A stretch of 35,667 nt of DNA from Myxococcales bacterium. Its GTDB lineage: Bacteria > Myxococcota_A > Polyangia > Haliangiales > Haliangiaceae. Of this stretch, positions 8,605 through 16,016 are shown piece by piece. The notes beneath the pieces were generated by a model. It made no database searches. It had not been told where the DNA came from and saw only the letters and a list, made by a program, of their open reading frames with translations. The translations under genes were made by a program, and so were the position numbers. Numbering within the stretch: the stretch's first letter is position 1; each line of letters begins with the position of its first letter. The stretch is taken from the NCBI GenBank assembly GCA_011526095.1, contig WYBA01000179.1, forward strand, positions 1 through 35,667, given 5' to 3'.

Positions 8605-9591
8605 TCAGAGCGGAGGCGTCAAGACGAGCGTGGCGTGCACCGGGATGGCGTCGCCGTCGAAGTCACCGGCGTCGGCGGCGAGCCGCGTCGCCGCGATCGG
8701 GATCGCGAAGTCGGCCTCGGCGACGATCGCCGGCGCGTCCGCGGGCAGCTCGAGGCGCGCGCGCGCCTCGGCGTCGAGCAGGCGCAGCGTGCCGGTCAGA
8801 TCGACCGGCACGCGGTCGCCGATCAGCTCGACCTCGCCGGTCGCGCGGTAGGCGATCGTCGCCGGGCCGTCGGCGCGCGCGGCGACCAGCTCGGTCAGCC
8901 GGAACGTCAGCCGCGGGAACTTCGAGGCCTGCAGGTAGTCCTCGCGCGCGCTCTTGCTGCGCATCGCGATCCCGGTGTCGACCGAGGCGGTGTCGACTGA
9001 CACCTCGACGCGCATCTCGCCCGTGAGGTCGCGCGGGTCGACGGTCCAGGTGCCGGTGAGGCCGCCGGTGAACCGGGCGTCGAACGCCTCGCCGCCGGCG
9101 GATACGCGGGCGGTGACGGCGGCGCCCGGGTGCGCGACGACGGTCCAGGCGCCCGCGGGCGCGTCGAGCGCGCCGCGGATGCCGTCGGTGGCGAGCGGAG
9201 CGGCGGCGCGCTGGCCGTCGGGGAGCGTGTCGCGCGCGCCGTCGGGGCCGAACCCGGTGGCGAACGCCCACGCCGGCACGACGAGCGGCACGGCCGCGAC
9301 CGCCCACAGCGCGCCGCGCAGCGCGGGGCGCGGGCGGCGACGCTCCAGCCGGCGCAGCAGCCAGCCGCCGAGCGCCACGCCCACCAGCGCCGCGGCGATC
9401 AGCCCGAGCACCTCGAGGCCGAGCCACACCGGGCCGTCCTGGACGACGCGCCAGCCGAGGTCGGGGTCGGGGACGTACGCGCGCCGCGCGGTCGCCGTGT
9501 AGAGGTTCCCGGAGCCCTGGAGCAGCCAGCGCACGAGGCCGGCGACGAGCGCGACGGCGGGCAGCGTCGTGGCGAGCAGGGGGGAGCGCAC
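8605..9591 (-). CDS. Membrane protein with C-terminal YceI domain
   Basis: This 328-residue protein has three predicted membrane helices in its first 115 residues (VALVAGLVRWLL; LEVLGLIAAALVGVALGGWLL; WAVAAVPLVVPAWAFATG). A YceI domain follows at about 135-328, marked by TGTWTVDPRDLTGEMRVEV and KSAREDYLQASKFPRLTFRL. The YceI part is expected on the periplasmic side and may bind a hydrophobic ligand. YceI fused or paired with b561-like membrane proteins is known, but I see no clear heme-ligand His pattern here, so electron transfer is not claimed. GTG at 9591-9589 is taken as start; the ribosome binding site is weak. It lies 31 bp upstream of the YceI lipoprotein. Confidence 0.85.
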   Translation of the reverse strand: MRSPLLATTLPAVALVAGLVRWLLQGSGNLYTATARRAYVPDPDLGWRVVQDGPVWLGLEVLGLIAAALVGVALGGWLLRRLERRRPRPALRGALWAVAAVPLVVPAWAFATGFGPDGARDTLPDGQRAAAPLATDGIRGALDAPAGAWTVVAHPGAAVTARVSAGGEAFDARFTGGLTGTWTVDPRDLTGEMRVEVSVDTASVDTGIAMRSKSAREDYLQASKFPRLTFRLTELVAARADGPATIAYRATGEVELIGDRVPVDLTGTLRLLDAEARARLELPADAPAIVAEADFAIPIAATRLAADAGDFDGDAIPVHATLVLTPPL

Positions 9592-9686
9592 GCCTATGGG
9601 TAGCGCGCGTGCGACGAGCTGTCATCGCGCGCCCGCGGGACGAACCGTTCCGCGCAGCGCAACGATCACTGGCGGCGTGAGCGCGG

Positions 9687-9863
9687 CTACGCCCGCGCGA
9701 GGTCGCCGTCGTCGGCGGGCTCGGCCGCGGCGGCCGCGCGGGCCGCGGGGGCCGCGCCCGCCTCCGGCTCCTCGAAGCCGATCTTGCGGGCGAGCTTCTT
9801 GTAGAGCGCGCCGCCGAGGGCGAGCCCGAACCCGGTGACCACAGCACGAGCGAGCAGCTGCAT
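9687..9863 (-). CDS. Small protein of 58 residues, hypothetical
   Basis: This small frame begins MQLLARAVVTGFGLALGGAL, which can form one membrane-associated helix, continues with YKKLARKIGFEEPE and ends with an Ala-rich acidic tail. It resembles small single-helix proteins of unknown role often seen in GC-rich genomes. It lies 44 bp downstream of aguB on the same strand and 95 bp upstream of the YceI membrane protein. There is no clear ribosome binding site. Coding is supported by the composition (hydrophobic helix, then Lys/Arg/Glu-rich part) and by its fit into the operon. The same open frame runs much further upstream, but that part is the shadow of aguB. Confidence 0.6.
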   Translation of the reverse strand: MQLLARAVVTGFGLALGGALYKKLARKIGFEEPEAGAAPAARAAAAAEPADDGDLARA

Positions 9864-9907
9864 CCCTCGAGCGTAGCAGCGTCGCCGCCGCGGATCAGCC
9901 GCCGTGT

Positions 9908-10777
9908 TCAGTCGGCCAGGCCGTCGTACAGGTCGGTGCGGCGGTCGCGGAAGAACCCCATCGAGGCGCGCGCGCGGCGGATCCGGTCGAGGTCGAGCGT
10001 GGCGAGCGCCACGCCGTGCTCGGTGCGGTCGAGCTCGGCGACGATGTTGCCGCGCTCGTCGGCGACGAACGAGCTGCCGTAGAACGTCATCGGGCCGGGC
10101 CCGTCGCCGGGCGCGCCCTCGGTGCCGACGCGGTTGGCGGCGACGACGCCGACGACGTTGGCGACGGCGTGGCCGATCATGACGCGGCGCCACGACGGCT
10201 GCGAGTCGAGGTCGGGCTCCTCGGGCTCGCTCCCGATCGCCGTCGGGTAGAACAGCACGTCGGCGCCGGCGAGCGTCATCGCGCGGGCGCACTCGGGGAA
10301 CCACTGGTCCCAGCAGATCGCGACGCCGATCGTCGCGTGCCGCGTGCGGTAGGCGTGGAACCCGGTGTCGCCGGGGCGGAAGAAGAACTTCTCCTGGTAG
10401 CCCGGCCCGTCGGGGATGTGGCTCTTGCGGTAGACGCCGAGCAGGTGGCCCGAGGCGTCGATCGTCGCGACGCTGTTGTAGTAGCAGGGGCCGTCCTGCT
10501 CGAAGAACGACACCGGGATCACGACGTTCAGCTCGGCGGCGAGCCGCTGGAAGTGGGCGATCGTCGGGTGTCCGGTGACCGGACGGGCGCGCTCGAAGTC
10601 GATCTCGCGCTGGGTGCGGCAGAAGTAGTGCCCCTCGAACAGCTCGGACGGCAGGATGATCTGGGCGCCGCGCGCGGCGGCGGCGCGCACGAGGTCGGTG
10701 ACGCGCGCGACGTTGGTCGCGACGTCGTCGGTGAGCGCGGTCTGGAGGGCGGCGACGGTGACGGTGGCGGGGGCCAT
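9908..10777 (-). CDS. aguB: N-carbamoylputrescine amidase
   Basis: This 289-residue carbon-nitrogen hydrolase converts N-carbamoylputrescine to putrescine, CO2 and ammonia. The nitrilase-family triad is present: Glu45 in PSELFEG, Lys118 in YRKSHIP, and Cys155 in AICWDQWFPE. The stretches FEGHYFCRTQ and FYPTAIGSEP are characteristic of the AguB branch rather than of general nitrilases. The gene begins 7 bp after the aguA stop, so the two form a two-gene pathway from agmatine to putrescine. No arginine decarboxylase is in the window, so the agmatine source is elsewhere or external. Confidence 0.95.
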   Translation of the reverse strand: MAPATVTVAALQTALTDDVATNVARVTDLVRAAAARGAQIILPSELFEGHYFCRTQREIDFERARPVTGHPTIAHFQRLAAELNVVIPVSFFEQDGPCYYNSVATIDASGHLLGVYRKSHIPDGPGYQEKFFFRPGDTGFHAYRTRHATIGVAICWDQWFPECARAMTLAGADVLFYPTAIGSEPEEPDLDSQPSWRRVMIGHAVANVVGVVAANRVGTEGAPGDGPGPMTFYGSSFVADERGNIVAELDRTEHGVALATLDLDRIRRARASMGFFRDRRTDLYDGLAD

Positions 10778-10784
10778 GGGCGCC

Positions 10785-11828
10785 TCAGGGTACCGAGGGT
10801 TGCTGCTGGGTGCAGCAGTGGAAGCCGCCGCCGCCGACGACGACGTCGCGGCACGACACCGGGACGAGGCGGCGGCCGGCGAACAGCGGCTCGAGCCGCG
10901 CGAGCACCGCGTCGTCGGGGGCGACGTCGTAGGTCGGGACCACGACCGTGGTGTTGGCGATGTAGAAGTTCATGTAGCTCGCCGGCATGATCATGCCGGC
11001 GCGGTCGGGCACGGCGCCGGCCGACGGCACGGTGAACACCTCGAGCCGCTGGCCGGTGGCGGTGCGGGCGGCGCGCAGGTCGGCGAGGATGCCGGCGAGC
11101 GCGTCGCGGTTGGGATCGCCCGGGACGGGCTCCATGCACACGACGACGCCGGGCGCGACGAACCGGGCGAGCGTGTCGATGTGGCCGTCGGTGTGATCGT
11201 TGGCCAGGCCGCGGTCGAGCCAGATGACGTGGTCGACGCCGAGCGCGTCGCGCAGCCGCGCGGTCATCGTCGCCTCGTCGGCGCCGGGGTTGCGGCCGCC
11301 GCCGAGCAGGCACTGGCGGGTGGTGAGCAGCGTGCCGGCGCCGTCGGGCTCGACCGCGCCGCCCTCGAGCACGAAGTCGTGCGGCCGGTCGACGACGCCG
11401 GTGGCGGCGGTGGTCCGCGCGACGTAGGCGCCGACCTCGCGGTCGCCGTCCATGACGTACTTGCCGCCCCAGCCGTCGAACCGGAACCGCGCGGCGGCGA
11501 CGGCGCCGGTCGGGGTGGCCCGGGTGATGAAGATCGGGCCGGTGTCGCGCAGCCAGACGTCGCCGTACGGGACGTGGTGGAACCGCACCGGCGTGTCGCC
11601 GAGGCGGGCGCGGGCGTCGGCCGCGTCCTGCTCGCGGACCAGCAGCTCGATCCGCTCGCCGCGCGGGTTGCCCGTGGCCGGGTCGACGTCCGCGATCGCG
11701 GCCATCATCCGGGCGAGCTGCGTCCGGGGCGCGTCCAGGCCCTCTGCCCACTGGTCCTCGAGGTACGGCCACGCGGTCCACACCGCGTCGTGGTGCGCCC
11801 ACTCGCCGGGCTGAGAGAAGCGGCTCAT
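10785..11828 (-). CDS. aguA: Agmatine deiminase
   Basis: This 347-residue agmatine deiminase (guanidino-group-modifying fold) converts agmatine to N-carbamoylputrescine and ammonia. Family motifs are GEWAHHDAVWTAWP (8-21), YGDVWLRDTGPIF with the substrate-contact acids, LEGGAVEPDGAGTLLTT, and the C-terminal GGGGFHCCTQQQP. The catalytic Cys is the first of the CC pair, Cys338. The His in NDHTDGHIDTLARF is also conserved. It is the first gene of aguA-aguB. The start lies 17 bp from an array of CTCCGGGGTT boxes (11846-11973), which may control it. No good ribosome binding site precedes the ATG. Confidence 0.95.
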   Translation of the reverse strand: MSRFSQPGEWAHHDAVWTAWPYLEDQWAEGLDAPRTQLARMMAAIADVDPATGNPRGERIELLVREQDAADARARLGDTPVRFHHVPYGDVWLRDTGPIFITRATPTGAVAAARFRFDGWGGKYVMDGDREVGAYVARTTAATGVVDRPHDFVLEGGAVEPDGAGTLLTTRQCLLGGGRNPGADEATMTARLRDALGVDHVIWLDRGLANDHTDGHIDTLARFVAPGVVVCMEPVPGDPNRDALAGILADLRAARTATGQRLEVFTVPSAGAVPDRAGMIMPASYMNFYIANTTVVVPTYDVAPDDAVLARLEPLFAGRRLVPVSCRDVVVGGGGFHCCTQQQPSVP

Positions 11829-11845
11829 TTCGCGGTTCTAGCAGG

Positions 11846-11973
11846 CTCCGGGGTTGGTTTGCGCCCCCTCCGGGGTTGGTTTGCGCCCCTCCGGGGTTAC
11901 CCGCCAGCGCTCCGGGGTTATTCGCCGGGGGCTCCGGGGTTACCCGCCAGCGACCTGCCGGCGCTCCGGGGTT
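11846..11973. repeat. Six CTCCGGGGTT boxes at about 21-bp intervals
   Basis: Perfect copies of the 10-mer CTCCGGGGTT begin at 11846, 11868, 11889, 11910, 11932 and 11964. Steps are 22, 21, 21, 22 and 32 bp, so five boxes fall on nearly the same face of the helix (two turns apart). The spacers come in types: GGTTTGCGCCC(C) after boxes 1 and 2, ACCCGCCAGCG after 3 and 5, and ATTCGCCGGGG(G) after 4. The array fills the divergent space between aguA (minus) and the VWA lipoprotein (plus). It looks like a multi-site operator or an expanded tandem repeat. It is too short and regular for a CRISPR array. Confidence 0.75.
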
Positions 11974-11980
11974 GATGCGG

Positions 11981-12000
11981 CCCGGACGCGAGCGTCCGGG
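11981..12000. promoter_or_regulatory. Inverted repeat CCCGGACGC-ga-GCGTCCGGG
   Basis: This is a 9-bp perfect inverted repeat around GA, directly after the last CTCCGGGGTT box and about 28 bp before a TATAGT -10-like element. Its position suggests a regulator site for the VWA lipoprotein gene or the terminus of an antisense transcript. There is no T-run. Confidence 0.45.
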
Positions 12001-12025
12001 AGCCGGACGCCAAAACCGCTCGGTC

Positions 12026-12035
12026 ACTATAGTGC
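12026..12035 (+). promoter_or_regulatory. Candidate -10 element TATAGT inside palindrome CACTATAGTG
   Basis: TATAGT at 12028-12033 matches five of six positions of the sigma-70 -10 consensus. It lies within a 10-bp perfect palindrome in one of the few AT-richer stretches of the window, about 80 bp before the VWA lipoprotein start. No good -35 hexamer is found at 16-18 bp upstream, so an activator or other sigma factor may be needed. Confidence 0.4.
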
Positions 12036-12114
12036 ATGAAACTTTCGTGGATCGGTTCTTTGTCGCAGGTGGTAGTTTGCCGGTCCCGGCGACCCTTTTC
12101 CCTGGAGGGGGAGA

Positions 12115-13086
12115 ATGAGAACCACGGCTGCCTTTCTGTTCTCGGCTGCGCTGATCTCGATGGGTGTGGCGTGCGGACCCGCGGCGTCCGGCGACGACGA
12201 CGGCGTCGGCGACGACGACCCGACCGCGCCCGACGCCGGCCCGAACGGGCCGCGCCCCGACGGCGCCGTCTCGACCCAGCGCTGCCAGAAGATGGACATC
12301 CTGTTCGTCGTCGACGACTCGGGGTCGATGGCCGAGGAGCAGGACAACCTCGCCACCAACTTCCCGATGTTCGCCAACGTGCTCAACGCGTACGAGGTAG
12401 AGGCCGGGCTCCCGCTCGACTACCGCGTCGCGATCACGACCACCGGCCGCGACGTCGCCTACACCCAAATCATCCCGGCGGTGCCGCCGCTGCTGCCCGA
12501 GACGTCGATCCCGATGAACGAGCAGGGCGACGACGGCGAGTTCCGCCAGTCCTGCGGCATGACCCGCCGCTGGCTCGAGCGCGGCGACTCGAACATGGCG
12601 ACGACGTTCGCGTGCGCCGCGGACGTCGGCACCGACGGCCCGGGCCTCGAGATGCAGCTCTACGCCAGCGAGCTCGCGCTGTCGCCGCCGATGTCGACCG
12701 GCCTCAACGCCGGCTTCCTCCGCGACGACGCGCTGCTCGCCGTCGTCTACCTCACCGACGAGAACGACTGCTCGCGCCGCGACAACAACTTCTCGTTCGC
12801 CGCGACCGAGCCGTGCACCACGGTCCCGGTGCAGTCGTGGGTCGACTTCTTCGACAACCTCAAGGGCGAGCGCGGCCGCTGGGCGACTGCGGTGATCGCC
12901 GGCCCGAACGACTGCACCTCGGACTTCGGCGACGCCGCCGCCGCGACGCGGCTGCAGGAGTTCGTCAACCTCACCGGGGACAACGCGGTGTTCAGCTCGA
13001 TCTGCGAGGGCAACCTGTCCGGCGCGCTGCAGCAGGCGCTCGACACGTTCACCTCCGCCTGCGAGACGTTCCCGGACATCGACTGA
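12115..13086 (+). CDS. VWA-domain lipoprotein
   Basis: This 323-residue protein has a lipoprotein signal (lipidation Cys20 in SMGVAC), then a long acidic Asp/Gly/Pro linker (21-52), and then a von Willebrand factor A domain opening DILFVVDDSGSMAEEQDN. The metal-dependent adhesion site DxSxS is intact (Asp67, Ser69, Ser71 within VVDDSGS). Several Cys (for example QSCGM, FACAAD, DENDCSRR, PNDCTSD) may form disulfides outside the cytoplasm. Such proteins are common in myxobacteria; the ligand is unknown. The start is well supported: a strong GGAGGGGGAG ribosome binding site lies just before the ATG. The next 170 bp contain three inverted repeats. Confidence 0.9.
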   Translation: MRTTAAFLFSAALISMGVACGPAASGDDDGVGDDDPTAPDAGPNGPRPDGAVSTQRCQKMDILFVVDDSGSMAEEQDNLATNFPMFANVLNAYEVEAGLPLDYRVAITTTGRDVAYTQIIPAVPPLLPETSIPMNEQGDDGEFRQSCGMTRRWLERGDSNMATTFACAADVGTDGPGLEMQLYASELALSPPMSTGLNAGFLRDDALLAVVYLTDENDCSRRDNNFSFAATEPCTTVPVQSWVDFFDNLKGERGRWATAVIAGPNDCTSDFGDAAAATRLQEFVNLTGDNAVFSSICEGNLSGALQQALDTFTSACETFPDID

Positions 13087-13106
13087 CGCCCGCGCCGCCG
13101 CCGGCT

Positions 13107-13144
13107 CGTGCCGTGACCGTCGCATGCTGCTCCGGCACGGCACG
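13107..13144. terminator. Inverted repeat CGTGCCGTG ... CACGGCACG after VWA gene
   Basis: A 9-bp perfect inverted repeat (13107-13115 and 13136-13144) has a 20-nt loop that can add two more pairs. It starts 21 bp after the VWA lipoprotein stop. It may be a terminator or RNA-stabilising hairpin; there is no T-run. Confidence 0.45.
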
Positions 13145-13175
13145 TCGCCTCGATCAGACGGGGCTCGCCGCCCCG

Positions 13176-13198
13176 CCCGACGAGCAGAGCTCGTCGGG
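13176..13198. terminator. Strong hairpin CCCGACGAGC-aga-GCTCGTCGGG
   Basis: This is a 10-bp perfect stem with a 3-nt loop between the VWA lipoprotein and the short-chain dehydrogenase, both on the plus strand. It is the strongest simple hairpin in the region and a likely intrinsic-type terminator for the lipoprotein gene, although no T-run follows. Confidence 0.55.
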
Positions 13199-13213
13199 AC
13201 CCACCCCGCCCAG

Positions 13214-13254
13214 AAGTGCTCCGACGCGATCGCTACGCGTCGGTCGGAGCACTT
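13214..13254. promoter_or_regulatory. 12-bp inverted repeat just before the dehydrogenase start
   Basis: AAGTGCTCCGAC (13214-13225) and its complement GTCGGAGCACTT (13243-13254) flank 17 nt. The right arm ends 3 bp before the first possible ATG (13258) of the short-chain dehydrogenase. As DNA it would be a large operator; as RNA it would mask the translation start. Confidence 0.5.
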
Positions 13255-13266
13255 AGCATGCCGGCC

Positions 13267-13962
13267 ATGCCCTTCTCCAATCTCCACGTCGTCGTCACCG
13301 GGGCCACCGGCGGCCTCGGCGGCGCCGTCGTCCAGCGCCTGCTCGCCGCCGGCGCGACCTGCCACCTGCCGATGGCCGAGCCGGCGCCGCCGGCGCACGC
13401 CCCGTGGCGCGGCCACGACCGCGCGCGCGCCACGCCCGGCGTCGCGCTGGCCGACGACGCCGCGGTGCGCGCCTACTACGCCGCGCTCCCCGCGGTCGAC
13501 GCGTCGATCCACCTCGCCGGCGGGTTCGCGATGAAGCCGCTGCTCGACACCACCCTCGACGACTACCACCAGCAGCACAGCATCAACGCGCTCACCTGCT
13601 TCCTGTGCTGCCGCGAGGCCGTGCGCCGGATGACCGCGGCCGGTCGCGGCGGGCGGATCGTCAACGTCGCCTCGCGCTCGGCGCTCACCGCGCCCGCCGG
13701 CCAGGTCGCCTACGTCGCGTCCAAGGCCGAGGTGTGCGCGATCACGCAGGTGATCGCGGCCGAGACCCGCGACCAGGGGATCCTGGTCAACGCCGTGCTC
13801 CCGTCGATCATCGACACCCCCGCCAACCGCGCCGCGATGCCCACCGCCGACCACGCCGCGTGGCCCCGCCCCGAGCAGCTCGCCGAGACGATCGCGTTCC
13901 TCGCCTCGCCGGCGAACACGCTGACCTCGGGCGCGCTCGTGCCGGTCTACGGCCGCGCCTAA
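13267..13962 (+). CDS. Short-chain dehydrogenase/reductase
   Basis: This 231-residue NAD(P)-dependent oxidoreductase of the classical SDR type has the nucleotide-binding motif TGATGGLG (11-18), the catalytic region NVASRSAL with Ser136 or Ser138, and Tyr149-x3-Lys153 in YVASK. Length is usual for the family, but the loop after the second strand (PMAEPAPPAHAPWRGHD) is unusual. The substrate is unknown. The start is taken at 13267 (MPFSNLHVVVTG); an in-frame ATG at 13258 would add three residues. No ribosome binding site is seen before either, and an inverted repeat lies immediately upstream. The surrounding hairpins suggest it is transcribed alone. Confidence 0.92.
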   Translation: MPFSNLHVVVTGATGGLGGAVVQRLLAAGATCHLPMAEPAPPAHAPWRGHDRARATPGVALADDAAVRAYYAALPAVDASIHLAGGFAMKPLLDTTLDDYHQQHSINALTCFLCCREAVRRMTAAGRGGRIVNVASRSALTAPAGQVAYVASKAEVCAITQVIAAETRDQGILVNAVLPSIIDTPANRAAMPTADHAAWPRPEQLAETIAFLASPANTLTSGALVPVYGRA

Positions 13963-14071
13963 CGCCGCGTAACCCCGGGCGCCGCAGATCGCGTCGAACC
14001 ACCTGGCCCCCGGTGCCGTAACCTGCACGGGCCGCTCGCGTAGCTGCCCGTGACGAGCCAGGAGAACGACG

Positions 14072-14806
14072 TTGCGTGACCCCGACCAGCCAGACCTCGA
14101 CGCGCACCCGGAGCTCCGCCGCGGCTGGGACCGCCGCCAGCTCCTGCGCAGCGCCGCCGCCGGCACCGCGCTGCTCGCGCTCGGCGGCGCGCTCTACCGC
14201 ATCGCCGCCGACGACCTCACGCGCAAGGCGCGCGCCGAGAAGCGCACCGACGGCCGCGCGCGCCTGCCGCCCGGCCAGCGCGTGATCGAGAAGCTCAAGG
14301 ACATGGGCGGCGATCCCGGCGACGGCCAGGCCAAGTCGTTCCGGCTCCGCGTCCACGGCCACGTCAAGACGCCGTACGAGCTCGACTACGCCCAGCTGCT
14401 CAAGCTGCCGCAGGTCGAGCAGACGGCCGACGTCCACTGCGTCACCGGCTGGACCGTGATCGGCGCGCTGTTCAAGGGCGTGCAGCTCGCGACGCTCGCC
14501 GAGAAGGCGGGCGTCAAGGACGGCGTCCGCCACGTCGTGCTCGAGGCCGCGCACGGCTACACCGCCAACGCGCCGTACGCCGAGGCGATCACGCCGCAGA
14601 ACCTCGTGACCTACAGGATGAACGGCAAGCCGTTCGCGCTGCAGCACGGCGCGCCGGTGCGCGGGCTGATCCCGGACCTGTACTTCTGGAAGAGCGCGAA
14701 GTGGCTCACCGGGATCAAGTTCGTCAAGGACGACGAGCCCGGCTACTGGGAGGTCCGCGGCTACCACAACCACGCGGACCCGTGGAAGGAAGAGAGGTAC
14801 GCCTGA
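14072..14806 (+). CDS. Molybdopterin-dependent oxidoreductase (sulfite oxidase / MsrP-like fold)
   Basis: This 244-residue protein of the oxidoreductase molybdopterin-binding family has the probable Mo-ligand Cys123 in ADVHCVTGWT and the downstream stretch YRMNGKPFALQHGAPVRG typical of the fold. The N-terminus carries WDRRQLLRSAAAGTALLALGGAL, a twin-arginine-like signal or anchor, so it probably acts in the periplasm or on the outer face of the inner membrane. The start is TTG at 14072 with GGAG 8 nt upstream; no ATG or GTG in frame fits better. The following membrane protein overlaps by one base (TGATG), which suggests an enzyme with a membrane partner. Its substrate cannot be assigned. Confidence 0.9.
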   Translation: MRDPDQPDLDAHPELRRGWDRRQLLRSAAAGTALLALGGALYRIAADDLTRKARAEKRTDGRARLPPGQRVIEKLKDMGGDPGDGQAKSFRLRVHGHVKTPYELDYAQLLKLPQVEQTADVHCVTGWTVIGALFKGVQLATLAEKAGVKDGVRHVVLEAAHGYTANAPYAEAITPQNLVTYRMNGKPFALQHGAPVRGLIPDLYFWKSAKWLTGIKFVKDDEPGYWEVRGYHNHADPWKEERYA

Positions 14807-15486
14807 TGGAGAAGGTGCCGTCGGAGACGGTCGCGTCCCCCGGCAACGTCGTCCTCACCACGATCAAGAAGCGCTGGCGCGCGTGGCTGCGCGCGCTGCA
14901 CCGCGACGTCGGCTACCTCGCCGTCGGGTTGACCATCATCTACGCGGTGTCGGGCCTCGCGATCAACCACATCGAGGACTGGGACCCGAACTTCAAGACC
15001 TACGAGAAGAGCTACACGATCGAGCCGATCGACCCCGCGCTCGAGGACGACGCGGCGGTCGCGCTCGCGCTCGAGCGGCTGAAGGTGCAGGGCACGCCGC
15101 GCAGCACCTACCGCGCGGGTGACGAGGTCCACCTCGACTTCGACAGCAAGCGGTTCGTCGTGATCGGCGACCAGGTGACCGAGCAGGGCCGCAGCTCGCG
15201 GTTCTTCTTCCGCGTCGCCAACTGGCTCCACTACAACCGGGGCAAGAAGGCGTGGACCTACGTCGCCGACGTCTACGCGGTGCTGCTCTTGTACCTGGCG
15301 TGCTCCGGCCTGTTCATGCTCAAGGGCAAGCTCGGGCTGCGGTGGCGCGGCGCGCTGCTGGTCGGGCTCGGCGCCGCCGTCCCGATCGGCTACGTCGTGT
15401 GGTCGGGCGGGCCCGACGCCGCGAACAAGCAGCGCGCGGCGCCGGACGCGCCCTCGACCTCCGACGAGCGGCCCGATCCGCCCTGA
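14806..15486 (+). CDS. PepSY-associated membrane protein, probable redox partner
   Basis: This 226-residue membrane protein resembles the PepSY-associated helix family. A helix at about 33-55 (VGYLAVGLTIIYAVSGLAI) is followed by a soluble loop, then two more helices (about 153-172 and 183-199) and a hydrophilic Pro/Ala/Asp-rich tail. His32 (ALHRDVG), His55 (INHIEDW) and His142 (WLHYNRG) lie at helix ends, where b-type heme ligands are often found. The ATG overlaps the stop of the molybdopterin oxidoreductase, so I infer it anchors or reduces that enzyme, in the place that MsrQ holds for MsrP. Heme binding is an inference. Confidence 0.82.
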   Translation: MEKVPSETVASPGNVVLTTIKKRWRAWLRALHRDVGYLAVGLTIIYAVSGLAINHIEDWDPNFKTYEKSYTIEPIDPALEDDAAVALALERLKVQGTPRSTYRAGDEVHLDFDSKRFVVIGDQVTEQGRSSRFFFRVANWLHYNRGKKAWTYVADVYAVLLLYLACSGLFMLKGKLGLRWRGALLVGLGAAVPIGYVVWSGGPDAANKQRAAPDAPSTSDERPDPP

Positions 15487-15487
15487 C

Positions 15488-15937
15488 CTACTCCTTGCGC
15501 AGGCCGATCTTGCGCGGCTGTGCGGCGGCCTTCTTGCCGATCGTCACGGTCAGCACGCCGGCGTCGAGCCTGGCGTCGACCTTGTCCGGGTCCGCGACGT
15601 CGGGCAGCGAGAAGCTGCGCGAGAACGAGCCGTACTGCCGCTCGTAGACGTAGTAGGCCTCGCCCTCCTCCTTCTTCTCGGCCTGGCGGGTGCCGGCGAT
15701 CGATAGCACGCCGTTGTGCAGCGAGATGTCGACGTCGGCGTCCTTGAAGCCGGGGAGGTCGGCCTTGAGCACGTACGCGTCCGCGGTCTCCTTCACCTCG
15801 AACGCCGGGCTGTAGGCCTGGGCCGGGCGGGTCGCGCCGAACGCGTCCCAGCCGAACAGCTCGCGGGCGAGCTCGAACGGGTCACGGGCGTAGGTGCGGG
15901 GGGCGGTTCCATTCTCACGACGGGTCACGAGGGCCAT
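15488..15937 (-). CDS. Small heat shock protein, Hsp20/alpha-crystallin family
   Basis: This 149-residue holdase chaperone has an alpha-crystallin domain spanning about 43-140: PAFEVKETADAYVLKADLPG, VDISLHNGVLSIAGTR, YGSFSRSFSLP, and the closing ARLDAGVLTVTIGKK. A short C-terminal tail, PRKIGLRKE, carries an IxL-like anchor (IGL). Two ATGs lie close together; the second (15937) is preferred because the AGGAG site is then about 8 nt away, while the first (15943) would leave only 2 nt. It meets the PepSY gene stop to stop, separated by one base. No CIRCE or obvious heat-shock promoter is seen in the 79 bp upstream. Confidence 0.94.
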   Translation of the reverse strand: MALVTRRENGTAPRTYARDPFELARELFGWDAFGATRPAQAYSPAFEVKETADAYVLKADLPGFKDADVDISLHNGVLSIAGTRQAEKKEEGEAYYVYERQYGSFSRSFSLPDVADPDKVDARLDAGVLTVTIGKKAAAQPRKIGLRKE

Positions 15938-16016
15938 GGTCATTGCTCCTGTTGGTGACCTCGCTGTAAGCACCTCGCGCGGCGCCGCAACGGCTTGACG
16001 CGCGCGGGCCCGGTGG

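Noticed and set aside
11846..11973. CRISPR-like array
   Set aside because: The repeated unit is only 10 bp, the spacers are 11-22 bp and partly identical, and no cas gene is near.
11854..12039. Small open frame over the CTCCGGGGTT array
   Set aside because: It has no ribosome binding site, its peptide merely repeats the array (SGV/RGY units), and similar repetitive peptides appear in other frames.
10528..14166. Very long open frame on the minus strand (over 1200 codons) crossing several genes
   Set aside because: It covers aguA and the genes to its right in a wrong frame, and its translation is Arg/Pro/Ala-rich without domains. Such frames are common because GC-rich DNA has few stops. The same applies to long frames opposite the DUF2330, oxoprolinase, hrpB and kinase genes.
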